DNA of 64,000 bases from Alphaproteobacteria bacterium (GTDB taxonomy: Bacteria > Myxococcota_A > UBA796 > GCA-2862545): the NCBI GenBank assembly GCA_020632875.1, contig JACKET010000005.1:310001-374000 (forward strand), in the 5' to 3' direction. Positions within the stretch are counted from its first letter, which is position 1. Each line of letters starts with the position of its first letter. The translations under genes and the position numbers were made by a program. Positions 39,610-46,393 of the stretch are shown one piece after another. The notes beneath the pieces are model-generated. The model did not search any database. It was not told the DNA's origin and saw only the letters and a list, made by a program, of their open reading frames with translations.

Positions 39610-40416
39610 GTGGAGCGCATCCCCTACATCGCCGTCCTCGTCGTGTACGCGGTCGTGCTGCTCGCCCACCTCCTGCCTTCGGCCGTGCCGGCGGGGCTGC
39701 GCGAGCGGGTGCGCCTCGTCGCGGGCGTCGGCGCGCTGCTGCATCTCGCCACCCTCGCCGAAGAGGCCGTGTTCTCGACGTGGTCGCCGGGTCTGCCCGA
39801 GGCGCTGTCGGCGTGCTCGCTCGGCGTGATGACGGCGTACTTCTTCGTCGCGCACGGCCAGCAACGCGCGCTCGGCATCCTGCTCGCGCCGCTCGCGATG
39901 GTGGCGCTCGGCACGGCCCTCGTGGTGCCACACGCCACCGTGTCCGCCCTCGACCAGACCGACGGGCTCAACGTCTGGCTGCCCATCCACCTGGCGCTCC
40001 TGTTCGCGGGCGTCGCGGGCTTCGCGCTGTCGAGCGCGGTGGGCGTGCTCTACCTCTACGTCCGCGACGCGCTGAAGAAGAAGCGGTTCGACCGCATCGG
40101 CCGGCTCCCGTCGCTCGAGTCGCTCGACCGCATCCAGTTCCGGTCCATGCTGTTCGGCTTCATCGCGCTCACGCTCGGCATCGGCGCCGGCGGGGCGCTG
40201 GCCACGGCGTCCTTCCAGGAGAGCTGGGCGCTCGACCCGAAGGTCCTCTACACGCTCGCCGTGTGGTTCTGGTACTTCGTGGCCCTCCAGGCCCGGCTCA
40301 TCCTCGGGCGTCGCGGCCGGTGGACCGCCAACTTCAGCATCGTCGGCTTCGGCGCGATGGTCTTCTCGCTCATCGGGCTGAACTTCATCCTCGCGAGCTG
40401 GCACTCCTATGGGTGA
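39610..40416 (+). CDS. HemX/CcsA-like cytochrome c assembly family membrane protein
   Basis: A 268-residue protein with eight membrane helices resembling the CcsA/HemX family. The Trp/aromatic-rich segment KVLYTLAVWFWYFVALQARL is typical of the heme-handling region. It directly precedes hemA with an 8-bp overlap, the arrangement in which HemX homologues adjust glutamyl-tRNA reductase levels. Start is GTG, with a TACTAA box nine bases upstream and no clear Shine-Dalgarno, so the message may be near-leaderless. Confidence 0.85.
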   Translation: MERIPYIAVLVVYAVVLLAHLLPSAVPAGLRERVRLVAGVGALLHLATLAEEAVFSTWSPGLPEALSACSLGVMTAYFFVAHGQQRALGILLAPLAMVALGTALVVPHATVSALDQTDGLNVWLPIHLALLFAGVAGFALSSAVGVLYLYVRDALKKKRFDRIGRLPSLESLDRIQFRSMLFGFIALTLGIGAGGALATASFQESWALDPKVLYTLAVWFWYFVALQARLILGRRGRWTANFSIVGFGAMVFSLIGLNFILASWHSYG

Positions 40417-41665
40417 CCTCATCGCCGTGGGCCTCTCCCACCACACCGCTCCGGTCGAGGTGCGCGAGCGCATGGCGATGTCCGAGGAGGCCGTGCGCGA
40501 CCGGCTCGAGCGGCTCCGCCTCGAGGGGGCGGCGGAAGAGGCGTTCATCGTGAGCACCTGCAACCGCGTCGAGGTCTACGCGGTCGCGCAGAACATCGGC
40601 CTCATCGAGGCCTGGCTCGGCGAGCACCGGGGCCCGGGCGGCGAGCCGATCGACCGGTACCTCTACTGGTACCGCAACGAAGAGGCCGTGAAGCACCTGT
40701 TCCGCGTGGCGAGCTCGCTCGACAGCCTCGTCGTGGGCGAGCCGCAGATCCTCGGCCAGGTGAAAGACGCCGTCCGGCTCGCCGAAGAATCGCGGTCGCT
40801 CGGCCGGGTGCTGGGCCGGCTCACGCGGCAGACGCTCTCCGTCGCGAAGCGGGTGCGCACCGAGACGCGCATCGGCGAGGCGCGGGTGGGCGTCGGCAAC
40901 GCGGGGGTCGACCTCGCGCTGCAGATCTTCGGTCGGCTCGACGACAAGCGCGCCCTGCTCGTGGGCGTCGGTGAGATGGGGCAGCAGGTCGCGCGCGCGA
41001 TGGTGGGCGCGGGCCTCAAAGAGCTCATCGTCGCGAACCGCACCTACGAGCGCAGCGTCGAGTGCGCGTCCGAGTTCGGCGGCACGCCCATCGCGTGGGA
41101 CCGGATGATCGAGTACCTCGGGCAGGTCGACGTCGTGATCACGGCGACGGGCGCGACGAAGCCCATCATCCAGCCCGACGACGTGCGGCGCGCTCTGCGC
41201 GTCCGGCGCTACCGGCCGTTGTTCCTCGTCGATCTCGCGGTGCCCCGCAACATCGCGCCCGGCGTCGACGACATCGACGAGGCGTTCCTCTTCAACGTCG
41301 ACGACCTCACGCACGTGATGGAGCAGGGCAAGCGCGAGCGCGAGAAGGCCGCTGCCGAGGCCGACGCGCTCGTGGCCGACGAGGCCAACCGCTTCATGGC
41401 GCGCCTCGCCGAGGTCGAGGTCGGCGAGCACATCGGCGCCATCACGCGCCGCGCCGAGACCATCCGGCTCGAGGAGATCGAGCGCACCGCGAAGGTGCTC
41501 GAGCAGCTCGACCCGAAGCAGCGCCAGGCCGTCGAAGCCATGACCAAGGCCATGGTGAAGAAGCTGCTGCACGGCCAGATCACCCACCTGCGCAACGCTG
41601 CGCGCGAAGGCGACGCCGAGGTCATCGAGACCCTGTTGAAGCCGTGGAGAGAGGACAGAGGATGA
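40409..41665 (+). CDS. hemA: glutamyl-tRNA reductase
   Basis: A 418-residue enzyme that reduces glutamyl-tRNA(Glu) to glutamate-1-semialdehyde, the first committed step of C5 heme biosynthesis. The catalytic Cys lies in IVSTCNRVEVYA. SSLDSLVVGEPQILGQVK and the NADPH-domain sequence VGVGEMGQQVARAM are diagnostic. The C-terminal dimerisation helices are complete. It overlaps the HemX-like gene by 8 bp and hemC by 4 bp (ATGA). Confidence 0.97.
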   Translation: MGDLIAVGLSHHTAPVEVRERMAMSEEAVRDRLERLRLEGAAEEAFIVSTCNRVEVYAVAQNIGLIEAWLGEHRGPGGEPIDRYLYWYRNEEAVKHLFRVASSLDSLVVGEPQILGQVKDAVRLAEESRSLGRVLGRLTRQTLSVAKRVRTETRIGEARVGVGNAGVDLALQIFGRLDDKRALLVGVGEMGQQVARAMVGAGLKELIVANRTYERSVECASEFGGTPIAWDRMIEYLGQVDVVITATGATKPIIQPDDVRRALRVRRYRPLFLVDLAVPRNIAPGVDDIDEAFLFNVDDLTHVMEQGKREREKAAAEADALVADEANRFMARLAEVEVGEHIGAITRRAETIRLEEIERTAKVLEQLDPKQRQAVEAMTKAMVKKLLHGQITHLRNAAREGDAEVIETLLKPWREDRG

Positions 41666-42528
41666 GCACCCTGAAGCTCGGAACCCGGGGCAGCAAGCTC
41701 GCGCTCACGCAGAGCGGGCAGGTCGCCGATGCGATCACGGCGGCCACGGGCCGTCCGGTCGAGCTCGTCGTCATCAGCACCCGCGGCGACCGCGTCACCG
41801 ACCGCCCGCTGCAAGAGGTCGGGGGCAAGGGCCTGTTCACGAAAGAGCTCGAAGACGCCATGCTGGCGGGCGAGATCCACTTCGCGGTGCACTCGATGAA
41901 AGACATGCCCACCGAGGATCCGCCGGGCCTGATCATCGCGAGCGTGCCCACGCGGGTCGATCCGCGGGACTGCCTCGTGGGCTCCACGCTGGCGGGCCTG
42001 CGCGAGGGTGCGGTCGTCGGCACGGGCTCCATCCGGCGCTCGCTGCAGCTGAAGGCCGCGCGACCCGACCTCGACATCCGCGGCATCCGGGGCAACGTCG
42101 ACACCCGCATCGCGAAGCAGCGCAGCGGCGAGTACGACGCCATCGTGCTCGCGATGGCGGGCCTCACGCGGCTCGGCCTGGCCGAGGTCGCCGACGAGGC
42201 GATCGACGCGGCCACCATGATCCCGGCGGTGGGGCAGGGGGCGCTCGCGGTCCAGGCCCGCCGCGACGACGCCGAGACGCTCGCGGTCCTCGAGGCCATC
42301 CACGACCCCCGCACGGCCGCCTGCGTCGAGGCCGAGCGCAGCTTCCTCATCGGCATCTCCGGCGGCTGCAGCGTCCCCGCGGCCGCCCACGCGGTGTGGG
42401 AGGGCGACCAGATCGCGATCACCGGGATCTACGCCGCCGATGGCGAGACGATGAAGAAGGCCCGGCTCGCGGGTGACCCGCTGCACGTCACGGCGATGGG
42501 CCGCGAGCTCGCGAAGAAGCTCAAGTAG
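41662..42528 (+). CDS. hemC: hydroxymethylbilane synthase (porphobilinogen deaminase)
   Basis: A 288-residue enzyme that polymerises four porphobilinogens into hydroxymethylbilane. Diagnostic motifs are TRGSKLALTQS, HSMKDMPTE, GTGSIRRSLQL, IRGNVDTR and the cofactor-binding Cys in ISGGCSVPAAAH. The ATG lies within the hemA stop, after AGAGAGGACAGAGG. The third pathway gene, hemD, is found downstream on the opposite strand, which is an unusual break of the hemACD order. Confidence 0.97.
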   Translation: MSTLKLGTRGSKLALTQSGQVADAITAATGRPVELVVISTRGDRVTDRPLQEVGGKGLFTKELEDAMLAGEIHFAVHSMKDMPTEDPPGLIIASVPTRVDPRDCLVGSTLAGLREGAVVGTGSIRRSLQLKAARPDLDIRGIRGNVDTRIAKQRSGEYDAIVLAMAGLTRLGLAEVADEAIDAATMIPAVGQGALAVQARRDDAETLAVLEAIHDPRTAACVEAERSFLIGISGGCSVPAAAHAVWEGDQIAITGIYAADGETMKKARLAGDPLHVTAMGRELAKKLK

Positions 42529-42575
42529 CCTTCGGCCTTCGAGCCCGGTCCCTGGCAGGCGCCGTTGCGGGTCGG

Positions 42576-42602
42576 GTGTCGAGTGTCGAGTGTCGAGTGT
42601 CG
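42576..42602 (+). repeat. 7-bp tandem repeat (GTGTCGA)n, left copy
   Basis: About 3.9 perfect copies of GTGTCGA between hemC and the downstream membrane-protein gene. The same heptamer occurs as its reverse complement at 43498-43517, so the two arrays flank the gene at 42678-43349 as inverted repeats. Confidence 0.8.
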
Positions 42603-42615
42603 TGAAACACACCGG

Positions 42616-42643
42616 CCCTCGCGCTCCATGGGGAGCACGAGGG
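42616..42643 (+). terminator. hairpin between convergent genes, likely bidirectional terminator
   Basis: CCCTCGCGCTCC and GGAGCACGAGGG form a 12-bp stem with one mismatch and a 4-base loop, followed by a modest T-containing stretch (TCGTTTCGTC). It lies between the 3' ends of hemC and the convergent membrane-protein gene, so it could end both transcripts. Confidence 0.45.
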
Positions 42644-42677
42644 CGCGGGGTCGTTTCGTCGCGGCAGCTCGTGAACG

Positions 42678-43349
42678 TCAGGCCGGGGCGAGCCTGGACT
42701 CCGCGAGGCTGGTGATGGCGGTCGCCGCGAAGCTGCCGAAGACGAACATCACCTGGGCCGCGACGGCGAAGAGGATGACGCCCAGGATCATCGTGTCGGC
42801 CCAGGTGTGCGGTGGGAACGCGATGGGGATGAGGAGACACGCGACGACGGTGTGGACGAGCAGGAGGCCGAGGGATGCGGCGATCATCCAGGCGACCCGC
42901 AGGTTCGCCGGACCGGCCGTGACCACCGCGATGAGCGGGAGAGGCGCGAGCAGGAAGTAGCCTTGCCCGAAGACGGTGGTGGCCACCAGAGCGAGACCCA
43001 CGGCGACTACGGCGATGGTGGTCGTCGCTGGCCGGAGGCGCGCGCCCTTGCCCGACACGAAGCTCCCGATCCCGTGCCCTGCGGCGAACCAGGCGAATGC
43101 CATGCTCGAGACGAGCAGCCCAAGCATGCTCCCCACCCACCCCACGGAGACGAGCTCGCCAGCGAGGGAGTCGAAGGAGCTCGCGATCAGCGGTATCGCG
43201 ATGGGCGTGAGGCCGAGCAGCAGAGGGACGACGATGGTGCGGGGCCTCGCGAGCTCTATGAGCCCCCAGATCCCGATGCCCGCCAGACAGGCAAGGCTGA
43301 GAGCGAGAACAGCGAAATCGACGAGGACGGGCAGAAAGAACTCGAACAT
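42678..43349 (-). CDS. hypothetical multi-pass membrane protein
   Basis: A 223-residue hydrophobic protein with about six or seven predicted membrane helices and no recognised motif. The ATG at 43349 was chosen because GGAGG lies six bases upstream and the first residues (MFEFFLPVLVDF) begin a helix. The longer open frame adds Arg/Ser/Asp-rich sequence that looks non-coding. It sits between hemC and hemD and is flanked by inverted 7-bp tandem repeats, which suggests a later insertion into an ancestral hemACD order. Confidence 0.7.
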   Translation of the reverse strand: MFEFFLPVLVDFAVLALSLACLAGIGIWGLIELARPRTIVVPLLLGLTPIAIPLIASSFDSLAGELVSVGWVGSMLGLLVSSMAFAWFAAGHGIGSFVSGKGARLRPATTTIAVVAVGLALVATTVFGQGYFLLAPLPLIAVVTAGPANLRVAWMIAASLGLLLVHTVVACLLIPIAFPPHTWADTMILGVILFAVAAQVMFVFGSFAATAITSLAESRLAPA

Positions 43350-43539
43350 GGGAGGCCTCCGGTGGTCGCCCAGGTCCGATGCACGCGACATGCCTATGGT
43401 CGAAGCTTCAGAATCGTCACATGTGTCCCGACATCCGTCGCTCCACCGACGGACGTCCGTCACGGACCCACCCGAGCCCGGACGCTGAGCGCGGAGCACA
43501 CTCGACACTCGACACTCCGGCTCGAGGCCCGGCTCGGCG
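43350..43539. other. intergenic region upstream of membrane-protein gene
   Basis: 190 bp between the start of the membrane protein and the 3' end of hemD. It holds the right heptamer array (43498-43517). A less GC-rich stretch around 43400-43440 (CAGAATCGTCACATG) may contain the reverse-strand promoter. No ORF with coding character is seen. Confidence 0.4.
43498..43517 (-). repeat. 7-bp tandem repeat, right copy (inverted)
   Basis: About 2.8 copies of TCGACAC, the reverse complement of the left array unit, ending 22 bp before the 3' end of hemD. Confidence 0.8.
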
Positions 43540-44250
43540 CTACCGGAGCTCCGCGTCCAGCGCCATCAAGAGCCCGTTCACCGTGTACGGATTCGCGACG
43601 GCGTGCACCGGAAGCCCCACGTCCTGCGCCGCTTTCGCCGTGGAGGGGCCGATCACCACCACCCGGCCGAGCAGGGCCGGGTCGAGGTCGCCCAGCGCGG
43701 CTTTCAGGCGCTCTGCGGCGGACCCGGAGAGCAGGGTGGTCGCGTCGACCGGCAGGGCCGCGGCGAGCCGCTCGACGTGCCCGTTCGGCGGGACGTTGCG
43801 GTAGGCGACGACCTCGATCACCGTGGCCCCGCGCTCGACCAGCGCGTCGCGCATGGACTCGGGCGCCAGATCGGCCTTCGGGTAGATCACGGTCTTCCCC
43901 GTGAGGTCGGGCAGCAGCGCGACCAGCGCGGCCCCGGTGTGCTGCTCGGGCACCACGTGTGCGGGACGCCCGATGGCTTCGAGCTTTCGCGCGGTGACCG
44001 GACCGACGGCCCCGATGCGCGCGGACTTCCACGCGCCCGGCGCACCTGCGGCCAGCACGTCGGCGGTCGTCGCGCTGGTCACGAGGAGCCAGTCGGCCTG
44101 CGGGTGCTCGGCGGCGCACTGCGCGAGGGCGTCGACCTCCCAAAGCCGCAGCAGCAACGGCACGCGGACGGGCTCGTGGCCGTGGGCCTCGAGCGAGTGG
44201 CACAGCGGGCGCGCGTCTTCGGCCGCCCGGGTGACGAGGACCCTCGCCAT
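43540..44250 (-). CDS. hemD: uroporphyrinogen-III synthase
   Basis: A 236-residue HemD-family protein that cyclises and inverts ring D of hydroxymethylbilane. The family is poorly conserved. Typical features are the opening VLVTRAAEDARPL, WLLVTSATTADVL, a mid-protein YPKADLAPESMRDAL with VVAYRNVPP, and the closing VVVIGPSTAKAAQDVGL. It shares its first base with the stop of the acyl-CoA dehydrogenase gene (TGA/ATG overlap), so it is translated from that operon rather than with hemA-hemC. Confidence 0.88.
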   Translation of the reverse strand: MARVLVTRAAEDARPLCHSLEAHGHEPVRVPLLLRLWEVDALAQCAAEHPQADWLLVTSATTADVLAAGAPGAWKSARIGAVGPVTARKLEAIGRPAHVVPEQHTGAALVALLPDLTGKTVIYPKADLAPESMRDALVERGATVIEVVAYRNVPPNGHVERLAAALPVDATTLLSGSAAERLKAALGDLDPALLGRVVVIGPSTAKAAQDVGLPVHAVANPYTVNGLLMALDAELR

Positions 44251-45398
44251 CAGATCCGGTGGAGCCGCGCGAGGTCTTTCGTGAGGTTCTTCTGGTGCGC
44301 TTCGAGCGTGCCGCCGCCGATCTCGAGCAGCTTCGCGTCGCGCCACAGACGCTCGACGGGGTACTCGCGGCAGTAGCCCGAGCCGCCCATCACCTGCATC
44401 GCGTAGTCGGCCACCATCTTGCCGACCGGCGCGGCGAAGAGCTTGGCCGCGTCCGAGCCGATGCGGTTGTGCACGTCGGGCCCCACGTCGCGGGCGACGT
44501 TGTAGACGAGGCACTTCGCGGCTTCGGTCATCGCGTAGCCGTCGGCGATGTACCGCTGGATCTGCCCGTACTGGTTGATGGGCTGGCCGAACGTGTGCCG
44601 CTCCTGGCCGTGCCGGACCATGATCTCGACGCAGCGGTCGGCGATGCCGACACTCATCGCGGCGAGCGTGAGGCGCTCGATCTCGAGGTTCCGCATCATG
44701 TGCGTGAGCCCGCCACCCTCCTTGCCGAGCAGGTTGGAGGCGGGGATCCGACAGTCCTCGAAGATCAGCTCGGACATCGTGGAGCCGCGCATCCCGAGCT
44801 TGTCGATGTGGTGGCTGGTCGAGAAGCCCGGGCAGTCGCGGTCGACGATGAACGCCGTGATCCGGTCGCCGGTCTTCGCGTACACCAGGAAGACGTACCC
44901 CTCGCAGCCGTTCGTGATGTAGGTCTTCGTGCCGTTCAGCACGTACGAATCGCCGTCCTTCACCGCCGTCGTCGTCATCCCGATCACGTCGGTGCCGGCG
45001 CCCGGCTCGGTCATGCCCATGCCGCCGATCCACTCGCCCGAGATCGTCTTCTCGAGGTACCTGCCGCGCTGCTCGTCGTTCGAAGCCCAGTAGAAGTTGT
45101 TCACGAACAGCATCGAGTGCGCGAGATACGCCAGGCAGAAGCCCGGATCGGACTTCGAGAGCTCGTGGTGCGCGATGACCGCCGCCACCGCATCCATCCC
45201 GGCGCCACCGCCCTCTTCGGGGATCGTGATGCCGAGGAGCCCGAGCTCGCCGAGCTTCCGGAAGAGGTCGACGTTCAAGACGCCCTTCGCGTCGAACTCC
45301 GCGGCCTGGGGCTCGACCTCGGCCCGCGTGAAGTCGGCGACCATCTCGCGCAGCGCCTGGTGCTCGTCGGTCGGGTTGAAGAGCTTCTCGTAGTTCAT
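44250..45398 (-). CDS. acyl-CoA dehydrogenase
   Basis: A 382-residue FAD-dependent acyl-CoA dehydrogenase of the short/branched-chain type (isovaleryl- or butyryl-CoA dehydrogenase-like). Motifs include GMGMTEPGAGTDVIG (FAD/substrate loop), RHTFGQPINQYGQIQRYIAD, MQVMGGSGYCREYPVERLWRDAK and the C-terminal EIGGGTLEAHQ. The ATG at 45398 follows GAGAGG; the longer frame adds unlikely sequence. It oxidises an acyl-CoA to the enoyl-CoA and passes electrons to ETF. Confidence 0.92.
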   Translation of the reverse strand: MNYEKLFNPTDEHQALREMVADFTRAEVEPQAAEFDAKGVLNVDLFRKLGELGLLGITIPEEGGGAGMDAVAAVIAHHELSKSDPGFCLAYLAHSMLFVNNFYWASNDEQRGRYLEKTISGEWIGGMGMTEPGAGTDVIGMTTTAVKDGDSYVLNGTKTYITNGCEGYVFLVYAKTGDRITAFIVDRDCPGFSTSHHIDKLGMRGSTMSELIFEDCRIPASNLLGKEGGGLTHMMRNLEIERLTLAAMSVGIADRCVEIMVRHGQERHTFGQPINQYGQIQRYIADGYAMTEAAKCLVYNVARDVGPDVHNRIGSDAAKLFAAPVGKMVADYAMQVMGGSGYCREYPVERLWRDAKLLEIGGGTLEAHQKNLTKDLARLHRI

Positions 45399-46368
45399 GA
45401 TGGGCCTCTCCGAGGCCGACGCCAGTAACCGATCGCGGGAGCGGATCGCCGACGTGCAGGACAGCCGGATTCCACCTCCCAGCAGCTCGCGCATCTCCAG
45501 AACGCTCGTCTGGGCCGCGATGATCGGGTCGGTCGTCGCCGTCTACCCGATGTCCACGCAGCTCGATCTGTGGACGCTGCTCTTCCCTACGGTACCGTTC
45601 GCGCTCGCCCTCCTCCTCCGTCCCGCGCCCTCGCATCCGCCGAGCGGCGCGATCCGCGACGTCGGCCGCACCCTCGGGCACGACTGGGCCGACGTGGCCG
45701 GCCAGTCGGTGTGTCTGTCGCGTGGCGCCGCAGAGGGGCTCCGTGAGCGCATCGAGCCCCGTTCCCATGGCGTGGTGACGCACGGGGGCTTCCGGCTGCA
45801 GGTGACGCCGTCGCCCCTCGTGCTCCCCCGCGGGGATTGGGTCGGGGGGAACGCCGCCGTCGCCGTGGGCATCGGGCTCGGTCTGGCCCTCTGGTACGAG
45901 ACCCTGATGGAGCTCGCTCCCGGCGCGGGTGGCGCGGGAGAGCTGGCGCTCGCCGCCCTCTTCTCCGTGCTGCCGGCCGCGGTCCTCGGATTCGTCGGGG
46001 GAGTCGCCGCCAACTTCCTCGTGTGGCCGCATCGCGCTCTCCTGAGCGGGCTCCTGTGGCTCGACGCGCGCCGCGCTCCGACTGTCGTGGAGCGCGTCGG
46101 CGGCGTGTTGATCGTCGGGTCGGACCGCTTCCACCTCGGCCGGCCGGGTCGGACCACCGACCTCGACGTGGTGGAGGGGGGCCCGGTCCTCCACCTCCGC
46201 AACGACCGCGAGCACGTGCGGGTGCGCGGACGCTACGCGGAGCTGGCCTGGCTGCAGTGCGTCGTGGAGGCGATCCCGGAGGGGGAATCCGGCGAAGACG
46301 CCGTGCCCGACGGGCTCCGCGCCGCACTGGCTCAGGCGGGCCGACAGGGAGAGCGGGCGCCGCGTTAG
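45397..46368 (+). CDS. hypothetical membrane protein
   Basis: A 323-residue frame with three or four membrane segments: two near residues 37-70 (VWAAMIGSVVAVYP, LLFPTVPFALALLL) and two near 150-215. These are separated and followed by soluble beta-rich parts. The frame as given begins inside the divergent acyl-CoA dehydrogenase start region. An ATG at 45520 (MIGSVVAVYP) would leave about 120 bp for both promoters and is a credible alternative start. No family is recognised. Confidence 0.55.
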   Translation: MMGLSEADASNRSRERIADVQDSRIPPPSSSRISRTLVWAAMIGSVVAVYPMSTQLDLWTLLFPTVPFALALLLRPAPSHPPSGAIRDVGRTLGHDWADVAGQSVCLSRGAAEGLRERIEPRSHGVVTHGGFRLQVTPSPLVLPRGDWVGGNAAVAVGIGLGLALWYETLMELAPGAGGAGELALAALFSVLPAAVLGFVGGVAANFLVWPHRALLSGLLWLDARRAPTVVERVGGVLIVGSDRFHLGRPGRTTDLDVVEGGPVLHLRNDREHVRVRGRYAELAWLQCVVEAIPEGESGEDAVPDGLRAALAQAGRQGERAPR

Positions 46369-46393
46369 GCTCGCTGCCTTCGCCGGAGGTCGG

